Assembly (NCBI GenBank): GCA_913053875.1
Contig: CAJXGN010000002.1
Location: forward strand, 1 to 64,000
Direction of reading: 5' to 3'
From: an uncultured Agromyces sp.
GTDB taxonomy: Bacteria; Actinomycetota; Actinomycetes; Actinomycetales; Microbacteriaceae
DNA length: 64,000 bases
Position 1 is the stretch's first letter, and each line of letters starts with the position of its first letter. The notes under the pieces were generated by a model. It was not told the origin of the DNA. It saw nothing but the letters and a program-made list of their open reading frames with translations, and searched no databases. This document shows, piece by piece, positions 1 through 7,256 of the stretch. The translations under genes were made by a program, and so were the position numbers.

Positions 1-1
1 G

Positions 2-466
2 GAGGCGCGCGAACACGCGGAAGCGCGCGGCCGCAAGCCCTATGCCCGGCTGACCGGCGTCGCCACCGACCAGAGCCGCCGGCGCCCGGGCGACGTGACC
101 GCCAAGATGGCGCGGCAGTTCGACGAGCTGGTGCCGGAAGGCACACCGCCGGTCGCCATGCTGAGCGGCGCCACCGGCGTCGCCGCCGCCACGGCCGAGG
201 AACGGGCGCTGCTGGAGCAATTGATCGCGGCCGGCCGGGTCGATACCGTGCGGGCGCCGGGCTCGCTGCTCGGCAACATGGCCGGGGCAACCTTTCCGGT
301 GCTTGCCGGGCTGGCAGCGATGGCGCTTTCGCGCGGCGGGTTCTACCCGCCGGCTGACGAAAGCGGTTTCGAGCGCCCGGCCCCGGCCCAGCCGTCGCGG
401 ATCGCCGTCAACACGATCGGCGTCTGGCGCGGCGAAGGCATGGGTGTGGTCGAAGCAGTAGACTGA
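2..466 (+). CDS. Beta-ketoacyl-ACP synthase, C-terminal part only (alphaproteobacterial type)
   Basis: The open frame runs in from the left edge of the window and ends at a TGA, so only about 154 C-terminal residues are present. The thiolase-fold C-terminal half of a KAS II-type condensing enzyme is recognisable from the stretches TGVATDQSRR and GNMAGATFPVLAGLAAMAL. Where most KAS enzymes have the second active-site histidine (GHxxGA) this protein reads GNMAGA, so it may be a non-canonical or partner subunit. The next gene, 12 bases downstream, is another condensing enzyme. This pair resembles the two fabF-like genes of the rhizobial acpXL very-long-chain fatty acid cluster. Codon use (TTG, CTT, ATT) differs from the rest of the window, and the DNA probably does not belong to the same organism. 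Confidence 0.75.
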   Translation, partial: EAREHAEARGRKPYARLTGVATDQSRRRPGDVTAKMARQFDELVPEGTPPVAMLSGATGVAAATAEERALLEQLIAAGRVDTVRAPGSLLGNMAGATFPVLAGLAAMALSRGGFYPPADESGFERPAPAQPSRIAVNTIGVWRGEGMGVVEAVD

Positions 467-478
467 GGAACGCGAGCG

Positions 479-1066
479 ATGGGCGAGACCAGGGACCACC
501 TCGGACGGCCGGTCGTGGCCGTCACCGGCTACGGCATGATCTCCTCGCTCGGACAGGGCGTGACCGATTCCTGGGCCGGCCTGATCGCCGGCCGCTCGGG
601 CATCAAGCCGATCTCGCGCTTCCCGACCCAGAACATGCGCACCACCATCGCCGGCGCCATCGACTATCTCTGGCAGGACGGCGATACGGCGATGGACATC
701 ACCATGCGCGCCGGCATCCTCGCCGCCGAGGAAGCGATTGCCGACGCCAATATCGGGTCGCCGGGCGATTTCCCCGGTCCGCTCTTCGCCGCGATGCCGC
801 CGGCCGAGATGGAATGGCCGTACCGCAAGAAGATCTACCGCGACGCGCCGGCCGTCGGCACGGACGCCTATGACCGCATGATCGCGGCGGCGCGCAAGAC
901 CAACGACGACGATGCCTATCACCATACGCTGCTCGGCTTCATTGCCGCCGGCATCGCCGAGAAGATCGGCACGCGCGGCGCACCGATCTCGCTGACGACG
1001 GCGTGCGCCTCGGGCGCGACGGCGATCCAGCTCGGCGCCGAGGCCGTGCGTCGCGGCTGGGTCTGA
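479..1066 (+). pseudogene. Beta-ketoacyl-ACP synthase, N-terminal half, cut at a foreign junction
   Basis: ATG start with GAGGAA about 9 bases upstream. The N-terminal half of a KAS II-type enzyme is clear: VAVTGYGMISSLGQG at the start, and the active-site cysteine in TTACASGATAIQLGAEAV near residue 180. A complete family member has about 400-430 residues. Here the frame passes AEAVRRG, reads two unrelated residues (WV) and stops. Directly after this the DNA becomes actinobacterial and the next gene is on the other strand. The truncation coincides with the change in base and codon use, so it is better explained by a joined contig end than by mutation. By family it would extend the acyl chain of an AcpXL-bound lipid A fatty acid in a rhizobium-like bacterium. 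Confidence 0.75.
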
Positions 1067-1077
1067 CCGGCCCCTCC
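1056..1077. other. Probable chimeric junction between alphaproteobacterial and actinobacterial DNA
   Basis: Up to about position 1056 the sequence reads as a well-conserved condensing enzyme in alphaproteobacterial codon usage. From 1078 on, the complementary strand encodes the intact C-terminus of an actinobacterial membrane protein. Only about 20 bases separate the two and neither reading frame continues across. No repeat, att-like site or transposon end is visible at the joint. An assembly or library chimera is the simplest explanation; a recent horizontal insertion is possible but less likely. Confidence 0.7.
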
Positions 1078-2091
1078 CTACCTGGCCCGCTGCAGCGCCG
1101 AGAGCAGCCCGGCGGCCGTCGCGGCGTCCTCCACCGTGACGACGAAGACGCGGCCGCCGTCGCGGTGCACCTGCAGCGCGGTGCCGCTGTGCAGCACGAT
1201 GCCGAAGCGGCCGTCCGGCGCGAGCCGGATGCCGATGCCGCCGAACTCGGCCATGGCGCGCACCTGCACGACCTCGGCGCGGCGCACCTGCTCGAGCGGC
1301 ACGCGGAACCGGATGACCCCGAGCAGCGAGCGCGCGGTGAGGCCCGTGGCGTCGACCCGCACCCGGAAGGCGAGCGTGACGGCGGCGAGCGCGAGCGCGC
1401 CCGCGGCGATCCAGAGCCCCCAGGTGGCCGAGCTGCTCGTCACCCCGAGCACGACGGCGGCGCCCGCGACGAGCACGACCGCGGCGATGATCGCGACCAG
1501 CGCGGGGGTCGCGACCGCGGTCGTGCGCACCCACACCGCGCGCTCGCCCGGCACGAGCTCGATGGCCTCCCCCGGCTCGACCTCCGTCTCGGGCAGCTCC
1601 GTCTTCGGCTGCACGAACCAGCCGACGACGCCGGCGACCACTCCGGCCGCGGCGGCGACCAGCATCGGGACGCCGATGCCCGCCGCATCCGCACCGTCGT
1701 CGAGGCCTCGCTGCATGCCGACCGCCCAGGTCAGCGACACCGCGATGAGCGTGGAGACGCCCAGCATGACCGCGCCGAGCAGCCGCGTGGTCGTGCCGAA
1801 CCCGTCGGGCACGGCCTGCGGCACCGTGACCGCGGCGAGCAGCGCGGGCACACCCAGGCCGATGGCGACGGTGAGCGCCGGGTAGGTCCAGGCCGGGCCG
1901 AAGCCGTCGGGCTCGCTGCCGCTCCAGTGGGTCGCGACGGTCGCCGGCAGCTCGGGCAGCCAGGCGAGCTGCAGCGCGACGGCGCCGGCGACGAGCAGGG
2001 CCGGCACCGCGATCGTCACGATGAGGAACCGGGTGCGGGCGCGGCGCATCGGCTCCGTCGTCTCGGAGCGGGCCTGGCGGGGCGTGGTCAT
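1078..2091 (-). CDS. DUF1648-domain multi-pass membrane protein
   Basis: 337 residues. After a short basic N-terminus there is a first membrane segment (about residues 22-44), followed by the DUF1648 signature LPATVATHWSGSEPDG. Several more hydrophobic helices follow, and a soluble, mostly beta C-terminal part (from about residue 245). The family is often found beside YtrA-type GntR regulators in actinobacteria and firmicutes, and its biochemical role is unknown. The start codon overlaps the stop of the upstream regulator by four bases (ATGA), so the two genes are translationally coupled. The C-terminus ends 12 bases from the foreign DNA at the left edge and appears complete (ALQRAR then TAG). 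Confidence 0.8.
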   Translation of the reverse strand: MTTPRQARSETTEPMRRARTRFLIVTIAVPALLVAGAVALQLAWLPELPATVATHWSGSEPDGFGPAWTYPALTVAIGLGVPALLAAVTVPQAVPDGFGTTTRLLGAVMLGVSTLIAVSLTWAVGMQRGLDDGADAAGIGVPMLVAAAAGVVAGVVGWFVQPKTELPETEVEPGEAIELVPGERAVWVRTTAVATPALVAIIAAVVLVAGAAVVLGVTSSSATWGLWIAAGALALAAVTLAFRVRVDATGLTARSLLGVIRFRVPLEQVRRAEVVQVRAMAEFGGIGIRLAPDGRFGIVLHSGTALQVHRDGGRVFVVTVEDAATAAGLLSALQRAR

Positions 2092-2438
2092 CGGAGGGAC
2101 TCCTTCACGAGGGACGCGAGTGCGTCGGGGCTGAGGCCGAGCGCGCGTGCACGCTCGGCGAGGCGGGCGATGTCGTCGCGCAGCTCGGCGAGCCCGGCGA
2201 CGGCGGGGGTGAGCACGGCGCCGCGACCGCGACGCAGGTCGACGAGGCCCTCGTCGCGCAGGTCCTGGTACGCGCGCAGCACGGTGTGCAGGTTGATGTC
2301 GAGGGACTCGGCGACCTCGCGCGCGGCGGGGAGGCGGTCGCCCGCCTGCGCACGGCCGGCCGCGACCTCGGCGCGCACCGAGGCGGCGACCTGTGCGAAG
2401 AGGGGCACGTCACTGCCGGGATCGATGCGGATGAGCAT
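2088..2438 (-). CDS. GntR-family regulator, YtrA subfamily
   Basis: 116 residues. The N-terminal winged helix-turn-helix (about residues 10-75) shows the GntR pattern: VPLFAQVAASVRAEVAAG, GDRLPAAREVAESLDIN and TVLRAYQDLRDEGLVDLRRG. The short C-terminal tail (about 40 residues) is the size seen in the YtrA subfamily, which usually represses its own operon including a membrane protein or ABC transporter. It is the first gene of a two-gene operon with the DUF1648 protein. A GGAGG motif lies unusually close (one base) to the ATG at 2436-2438, so the true start could be slightly different. An inverted repeat just upstream (2455-2479) is a candidate self-operator. Confidence 0.88.
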   Translation of the reverse strand: MLIRIDPGSDVPLFAQVAASVRAEVAAGRAQAGDRLPAAREVAESLDINLHTVLRAYQDLRDEGLVDLRRGRGAVLTPAVAGLAELRDDIARLAERARALGLSPDALASLVKESLR

Positions 2439-2454
2439 GCCTCCACGCTAGCAG

Positions 2455-2479
2455 ATTGTTTGGGTATCACTAGAACAAT
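2455..2479. promoter_or_regulatory. Inverted repeat, candidate YtrA-type operator
   Basis: ATTGTT (2455-2460) and AACAAT (2474-2479) form perfect six-base arms separated by 13 bases, in an otherwise very G+C-rich stretch. The repeat lies between the leftward GntR gene (start 2438) and the rightward MFS gene (start 2563). On the minus strand a -10-like TAGTGAT falls between the arms, so binding there would block transcription of the regulator. This is a positional inference; no consensus was tested. Confidence 0.45.
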
Positions 2480-2562
2480 GTGTCGGCTCTCGGAGGTCTA
2501 CGCTGGAGCCCGCGGCGCACCGCGGCGACGCGATCCCGCCCGCTGCGCACCCTGAAGGCACC

Positions 2563-3885
2563 GTGACCACTGCACCGCCCCCGACCCCGGCCGTCCGCCG
2601 CTGGTGGCTGTGGGTCGTCTGGGCCGTCGGCGTGGGCGCGTACGTGCTCGCGGTCGCGAACCGCACCTCGCTCGCGGCGGTCGGCGTCGATACCGCGGTG
2701 CGATTCGACGCGGACGCCTCGACGCTGTCGCTGTTCGCCGTCATCCAGCTCGCCGTGTACTCGGGCATGCAGGTGCCCGTCGGCCTGCTGCTCGACCGCT
2801 TCGGCAGCAAGCCCGTGATGGTGCTCGGGATGCTCGTGATGGCCTCCGGGCAGGTCATCATGGCGTTCGCGACCGACGTGGGCGTGGCGATCCTCGCGCG
2901 CGTGCTGATCGGCGCCGGCGACGCTGCGATCTTCCCCGGCGTGCTGCGCGTGGTCGCCGCGTGGTTCTCCGAGCGCCAGGCACCGCTCGTCGTGCAGCTC
3001 ACGGGCATCATCGGACAGCTCGGACAGCTCGTCTCGGTCATCCCGCTCGCCGTGCTGCTGCGCGCCACCACCTGGACCGTCGCCTTCGGCGCCCTCGCCG
3101 GCACGTGCCTGCTCTTCGCCGTGCTGATGCTCGCGATCCTGAACGACCGGCCGCCGGGCGTCGAGGTGCAGCGGAAGGTCGTCTCGAGCGCCGACCTCCG
3201 GCAGGGCTTCGCCGAGTCGTGGCGGCACCCGGGTACGCGGCTCGGCTTCTGGTCGCACTTCACGCCGCCACTGTCGGTCAACGCGTTCATCCTGCTCTGG
3301 GGGTACCCGTTCCTCACCGTCGGCGAGGGACTCTCGCCGGCCGCGGCGTCGACCGTGATGTCGGTCATCGTGATCGCCGGCCTCGCGGCGGGGCCGGTGG
3401 TCGGGGCGCTGTCCCACCGGCATCCGCTGCGCCGTTCGCGCATGCTCGTACTGCCGATCATCGGCGCGCAGGTCGTCGTCTGGCTCACCGTGATCGCCTG
3501 GCCAGTCGCGGCACCGCTCTGGCTGCTCCTCCTGCTCGCCGTCGCGATCGGGCTCGGCGGGCCGGCGTCGCTCGTGTCGTTCGACCACGCTCGCGCGTTC
3601 ACGCCGAGCCACCGGCTCAGCACCGCGACCGGCATCATCAACGCCGGCGGATTCATCGCCGGCCTCGCCGCGATCCTCGCCATCGGCGTGGCGATGGACC
3701 TGCAGGGAGCCGGCACGCCCGACACGTACAGCCTCGAGGCGTTCCGCGTCGCGTTCCTCACCCAGCTGCCGCTCTGGACGATCGGCACCGTGGGCATCGT
3801 CGTCGAACGTCGCCGCACGCGCCTGCTGCTCGGCATCGACCCGCCGCGCGAGCCGCGGCCGCCCCGCGGGCCGCGCCGGCCCTAG
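2563..3885 (+). CDS. MFS transporter
   Basis: 440 residues with 12 predicted membrane segments, starting at a GTG. The MFS motif A between helices 2 and 3 is visible as GLLLDRFGSKPVMV, and ILARVLIGAGDAAIFPGVLR fits motif B/C of helices 4-5. Substrate cannot be told from sequence. A possible -10 element TACGCT lies at 2499-2504. The C-terminus is rich in Arg and Pro. The stop is only three bases from the stop of the convergent MFS gene, leaving no room for a separate terminator, so the two transcripts probably overlap. Confidence 0.88.
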   Translation: MTTAPPPTPAVRRWWLWVVWAVGVGAYVLAVANRTSLAAVGVDTAVRFDADASTLSLFAVIQLAVYSGMQVPVGLLLDRFGSKPVMVLGMLVMASGQVIMAFATDVGVAILARVLIGAGDAAIFPGVLRVVAAWFSERQAPLVVQLTGIIGQLGQLVSVIPLAVLLRATTWTVAFGALAGTCLLFAVLMLAILNDRPPGVEVQRKVVSSADLRQGFAESWRHPGTRLGFWSHFTPPLSVNAFILLWGYPFLTVGEGLSPAAASTVMSVIVIAGLAAGPVVGALSHRHPLRRSRMLVLPIIGAQVVVWLTVIAWPVAAPLWLLLLLAVAIGLGGPASLVSFDHARAFTPSHRLSTATGIINAGGFIAGLAAILAIGVAMDLQGAGTPDTYSLEAFRVAFLTQLPLWTIGTVGIVVERRRTRLLLGIDPPREPRPPRGPRRP

Positions 3886-3888
3886 GCG

Positions 3889-5160
3889 TCAGCGCGCGAT
3901 GCGGATCGGCAGCACCGCGAGCGCACCGAGGGTGGCGATCACACCCGACGCGATGAAGAGCGCCCAGAAGCCGCCCGCCGCGGTGACGATCAGGGCGCCG
4001 ATCATCGGCCCGATCGCCTGCGGCACCACCGACGCGATGTTCATGATGCCGAGGTCCTTGCCGCGCGAGTGCTCGTCGGGCAGCACCTGCGTCGCGAGGG
4101 CCTGGTCGACGGCGAGGAAGCATCCGTAGCCCGTACCGAGCACCGCGCCGGCGACCATGATGACCGCGAAGTCGGTCGACGCGAGCAGCAGCAGCGCGCC
4201 GCCTGCCTGCAGGGCGGATGCCGCGAAGACGAACGGCTTCCGCCGCTCGAACCGGTCGGAGAGCCGCCCGCCGACGAGCGCCGCCGCGATCGAGCACGCC
4301 GTGTAGACGAGCGTGAGCAGCAGCAGGTCGTCCTCCGCCTGCGCCGGGGTGTCGCCGTACGAGTAGATGAGGAAGTAGAGCAGCAGACCCGTGATGATGG
4401 CGTTGCCGATGTTGACGAGCACGCGGCTGAGCAGCGTCCAGCCGAAGTCGGGGAAGCGGCGCGGGCTGATCCAGAAGCCCTGCAGCATGCCGGCGAACGT
4501 GAACGGCTGGCGCTCGGTTCGGGGCAGCACGGCGTCGGGCGCGGTCAGCAACAGCGGCACGACGAGCACGGCGAGCAGCACCGCGAGCGCAGCGTAGCCT
4601 GCGACGGCCCCGGTGAACAGGGTCGTCACGAGCAGGATGCCACCGATGATGCCCACGCCCTGCGGCGCCGAGATCACGCCGGAGACGAAGCCGCGCTGGT
4701 ACACCGGCACCTGGTCGGAGATCATCGCGGTCATCGCGGCCGACAGCGCGCAGAATCCGGTGATCGCGAGCGACCACCAGATCGCGACGCCGACGAGGGT
4801 CGTCTGCACGCCGAGCGCGAGGAGGGAGCAGGCGAACAGGAGCGCGCCGCCCGCGATCCAGGGGCGCCGGCGGCCGAAGCGCGAGGTGGTGCGGTCGGAG
4901 AGCGCGCCCGTGACGGGGTACGCGATGATCGCGGCGATCGACGAGATGCCCGAGACGATGCCGAACGCGAGCACGCTGTCCTGCCAGGTGTCGGTCGCGA
5001 CGAGCGCGTCGACCTGGGTCGGCAGCAGCAGCTGCACGGGCGTGAGCTGGGCCATCCAGAGGCCGAGCCAGGCGGTGGCGAACGCGGCGATCCAGCCGCC
5101 GCCGACGCGCTCGCGCGGGGTGCCGAACAGCGTGGTCTCGGTGCCGGGGGTGGAGGTCAT
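3889..5160 (-). CDS. MFS transporter, sugar/cation-symporter-like
   Basis: 423 residues, about 12 membrane segments. The loop GALSDRTTSRFGRRRPWIAGG after helix 2 resembles the GPH-type and sucrose-transporter-like variant of MFS motif A (SDR-x-G-RRRPW). The second half repeats the motif as GGRLSDRFERRKPFV. A sugar or other small solute is plausible, but the substrate is unknown. The gene converges with the upstream MFS gene. Its own upstream region (5161-5483) contains a cluster of CACGTG palindromes. Confidence 0.87.
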   Translation of the reverse strand: MTSTPGTETTLFGTPRERVGGGWIAAFATAWLGLWMAQLTPVQLLLPTQVDALVATDTWQDSVLAFGIVSGISSIAAIIAYPVTGALSDRTTSRFGRRRPWIAGGALLFACSLLALGVQTTLVGVAIWWSLAITGFCALSAAMTAMISDQVPVYQRGFVSGVISAPQGVGIIGGILLVTTLFTGAVAGYAALAVLLAVLVVPLLLTAPDAVLPRTERQPFTFAGMLQGFWISPRRFPDFGWTLLSRVLVNIGNAIITGLLLYFLIYSYGDTPAQAEDDLLLLTLVYTACSIAAALVGGRLSDRFERRKPFVFAASALQAGGALLLLASTDFAVIMVAGAVLGTGYGCFLAVDQALATQVLPDEHSRGKDLGIMNIASVVPQAIGPMIGALIVTAAGGFWALFIASGVIATLGALAVLPIRIAR

Positions 5161-5312
5161 GGGGCGGATGCTCCTCGCGATCGTGGCGCCGACGGCCGCC
5201 GTCGCCCGCCGTCATGAGTGGGTCAACTGTCCCAGAGCCGTGGGGGTTCGATCTGAGATCTCGTGCGACCTGTGGAGAGCGGCTCGCGCGTTGCATCCGC
5301 TCGTGCGTTCTC

Positions 5313-5456
5313 GGCACGTGCCCGCTCGTTCGGCCCGGAACGAGTCGAGCGTTCCGGGCACGTGCCCGCTCTGCCGGCACGTGCTCGACACCGCGGCACG
5401 TCGTGCACGGCTGGCCGGCGCACGTCGGGCGTGCCGGGTCACCCGGCACGTGCCGG
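5313..5456. repeat. Cluster of CACGTG-centred palindromes in a 323-bp intergenic region
   Basis: The 5161-5483 gap has no gene. It holds four copies of a palindrome around GGCACGTGCC: 5313-5322, 5356-5367 (with an extra G and C each side), 5376-5384 (nine bases of it), and 5443-5456 (extended to CCGGCACGTGCCGG). A further inverted repeat occupies 5396-5406, and a perfect 9+1+9 inverted repeat (GTGCCGGGT, one base, its complement) occupies 5431-5449. The arrangement lies between the divergent start points of the MFS gene and the DUF2510 gene. It could be a multi-site operator or a degenerate intergenic repeat. The same GGCACGTGCC word recurs at 48240-48249. Confidence 0.6.
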
Positions 5457-5471
5457 AATCTCGACCACGCC

Positions 5472-5477
5472 TAGGCT
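5472..5477 (+). promoter_or_regulatory. -10 element of a leaderless promoter
   Basis: TAGGCT lies six bases before the GTG at 5484, so transcription would begin at or beside the start codon. There is no Shine-Dalgarno sequence. This geometry is typical of leaderless mRNAs in actinobacteria and recurs at 33222, 41403 and 62758 in this window. Confidence 0.6.
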
Positions 5478-5483
5478 GGTCGC

Positions 5484-6500
5484 GTGCACACTCCCCCGCA
5501 GCCACCGGCGGGCTGGTACGACGATCCGGCGGATGCCTCGCAGCGCCGCTTCTGGGACGGCGACGCGTGGACCGAGCGGACGCAACCGCGCGCGCCCGGC
5601 GCCGACGCGCCCGCGGCGGGTGACGGGGGCGACGCGGGCACGACGCCGGGCGACGAGCAGCCGACGGAGGTGATCGGCGAGGGGTCGGCCGAGGTCCGTG
5701 GCGAGGGCGCGACCGAAGCGATCGGGCAGAGCACACCCGGGGACCCGGGCGACCTCCCGACCGAGGATCTGGGCGAGCAGCCGACCGCGGTGTTCCCCGA
5801 GCACCCGACCGAGGTGCTCGGCGATGCCCCCGCCCCGGCGGCTGCACCCTCAGGCGACACGATGCCGGCCGATGGCGGGACGCCGGCAGCCGACGGAGCG
5901 CGCGACGCGCGCACGCGGTGGTGGCTCGTCGCGGCGGCGGTCGCGGCGGCCGTGCTGCTGGTCGGCGGCGTCACGACCGCGGCGCTGCTCACGGCCGGGA
6001 GCAGCGGCGACGTGGTGGCGGACGGGTCGGGCGACGCCGACGCGGAGGGCGGATCGGATGCGGTCGGCGGCTCGGAGTCAGATGAGGGGTCGGATGCCGC
6101 TGGCGACGAAGCGGCGACCGAGCCGGACGCGGACGAACCCGCACCCGACGAGCCGGCGGATCCGGTCGACCCGGTCGCGTTCGCCCGCGAGGCGGAGCGA
6201 CGCCTCGACCGCATGGAGCGCGACATCGATGCGCTCGAGCGCGACATCGAGGACGCGCGCTTCGAGCGACTCGCCGCCGAGACCGTGCGGCTCGCGGTGC
6301 AGCTCGACGAGTTGCGGGCGATCGGCACGCCCGAGGAGCTCGCGGGGGTGTGGGAGGCCGACCTCGACGCGATCGACGCGGGCATCGACCGACTCGCGGA
6401 GGCCGTCGTGGCCGACGACCCCGACGCCGCCGAGGACGCGGCCGACGAGATCGACGACGCGATCGGCGACGCCCGCTCGCGCGTCGAGTCGCTCGCCTGA
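5484..6500 (+). CDS. DUF2510-domain single-pass membrane protein with acidic tail
   Basis: 338 residues. DUF2510 occupies residues 8-33 (PAGWYDDPADASQRRFWDG, then AWTERT). A low-complexity cytoplasmic region follows with repeated short motifs around threonines 61, 77, 93, 101 and 109 (PTEVIGE, ATEAIGQ, PTEDLGE, PTAVFPE, PTEVLGD). One membrane helix lies at about 146-171. The outer part is very acidic and Gly/Ala/Asp-rich, and ends in a helical Glu/Arg/Asp-rich segment (about 235-335). DUF2510 is a short actinobacterial domain of unknown function often placed before a membrane anchor. The repeated PTExhG motif could be kinase or FHA target sites, which is only a guess. The GTG start is supported by the leaderless promoter directly before it. 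Confidence 0.8.
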   Translation: MHTPPQPPAGWYDDPADASQRRFWDGDAWTERTQPRAPGADAPAAGDGGDAGTTPGDEQPTEVIGEGSAEVRGEGATEAIGQSTPGDPGDLPTEDLGEQPTAVFPEHPTEVLGDAPAPAAAPSGDTMPADGGTPAADGARDARTRWWLVAAAVAAAVLLVGGVTTAALLTAGSSGDVVADGSGDADAEGGSDAVGGSESDEGSDAAGDEAATEPDADEPAPDEPADPVDPVAFAREAERRLDRMERDIDALERDIEDARFERLAAETVRLAVQLDELRAIGTPEELAGVWEADLDAIDAGIDRLAEAVVADDPDAAEDAADEIDDAIGDARSRVESLA

Positions 6501-6549
6501 GCTGCGCTGCGCGCCTCGGCCCGGTTCGGCTCGGTTCGGTTCGATTGCG

Positions 6550-6617
6550 GTTCGGCCCGTCGAAGTCACACCGGCCCGTGCTGGAACCCGGGCCCGTGTG
6601 ACTTCGACGGGCCGAAC
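6550..6617. repeat. Intergenic long-palindrome repeat, family A copy 1
   Basis: Perfect 22-base inverted arms (6550-6571 and 6596-6617) around a 24-base loop, containing the core CCCGTCGAAGTCAC. The element sits between the convergent DUF2510 gene (stop 6500) and the leftward ICMT-like gene (stop 6691). A second copy with near-identical arms but a different loop occurs at 48256-48321. No U-run follows on either side, so it may be a bidirectional terminator or a mobile REP-like palindrome. Confidence 0.75.
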
Positions 6618-6690
6618 GCGTGGAACCGAGGGGCGGGGGCGCCCCTTGAGGATGGGTGCCGGGCGGGCGGACGGCGGACGGCAGGCGGCG

Positions 6691-7143
6691 TCAGCGGATG
6701 CCGCGGCCCCAGAGCAGCAGCGGGGTGCGGTCGGCGTAGCGACGGTAGTCGTCGCCGAACGCGGCGACGAGGGCACGCTGCTCGACGTGCGCCTTCACGA
6801 CCAGGACGACGACCAGCAGCACCCAGACCACCACGAGCTCGACACGGGCACGCCAGAGCACCCAGCCGGCAGTGGCGAGGATGAGCCCGAGGTAGATCGG
6901 GTTCCGCGTGAAGCGGAACACGCCATCCCTGCGCAGCGGCGCACCCTCGCGCGGTGCGACCCACGGCACGAGGTCGCGCCCGAGCACGGCCGCCCCGGCC
7001 ACGGCGAGCGCCGCCCCGATGACGCCGATGACGGCCGCGACGGCGACGATCCACGGCCCGCCCCTGAGCGCCGGGCCCGGCAGCAGCAGGAGCGCGAGCA
7101 GCACGAACTGGGCCCCCACCAGCAGGTTCGCGCGGTCCTTCAC
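6691..7143 (-). CDS. Isoprenylcysteine carboxyl methyltransferase-like membrane protein (ICMT/PEMT family)
   Basis: 150 residues from a GTG at 7141-7143, chosen because GGGAGG lies about nine bases upstream and the in-frame sequence before it is Arg-rich non-protein. Four or so hydrophobic helices are present. The C-terminal half carries the family hallmark: FRFTRNPIYLGLILATAGW, then VEQRALVAAFGDDYRRYADRT, where the E and FG-x-x-Y-x-x-Y pattern forms the S-adenosylmethionine pocket. Bacterial relatives are usually annotated as isoprenylcysteine or phospholipid methyltransferases without known substrate. The gene is divergent from the DUF4190 gene at 7257. Confidence 0.82.
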   Translation of the reverse strand: MKDRANLLVGAQFVLLALLLLPGPALRGGPWIVAVAAVIGVIGAALAVAGAAVLGRDLVPWVAPREGAPLRRDGVFRFTRNPIYLGLILATAGWVLWRARVELVVVWVLLVVVLVVKAHVEQRALVAAFGDDYRRYADRTPLLLWGRGIR

Positions 7144-7199
7144 GGCACCATCCTCCCGCCCGCGCGCCCGCACGGGAACCCGCGACCCGCCGCCGGGGC

Positions 7200-7227
7200 G
7201 TTGCCAGAAGCGGACGACGCTGGCAAC
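7200..7227. promoter_or_regulatory. Inverted repeat in a divergent promoter region
   Basis: GTTGCCAG (7200-7207) and CTGGCAAC (7220-7227) are perfect eight-base arms with a 12-base spacer, between the leftward ICMT-like gene and the rightward DUF4190 gene. The position suits an operator for either gene. No regulator gene is adjacent, so the binding protein is unknown. Confidence 0.4.
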
Positions 7228-7256
7228 ATGGCGCACGGAACCGAGGGGGAACCGCC

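Noticed and set aside
3885..3889. Missing terminator between convergent MFS genes taken as a frameshift or fusion
   Set aside because: Both proteins are full length with normal ends. The three-base gap simply means overlapping transcript ends.
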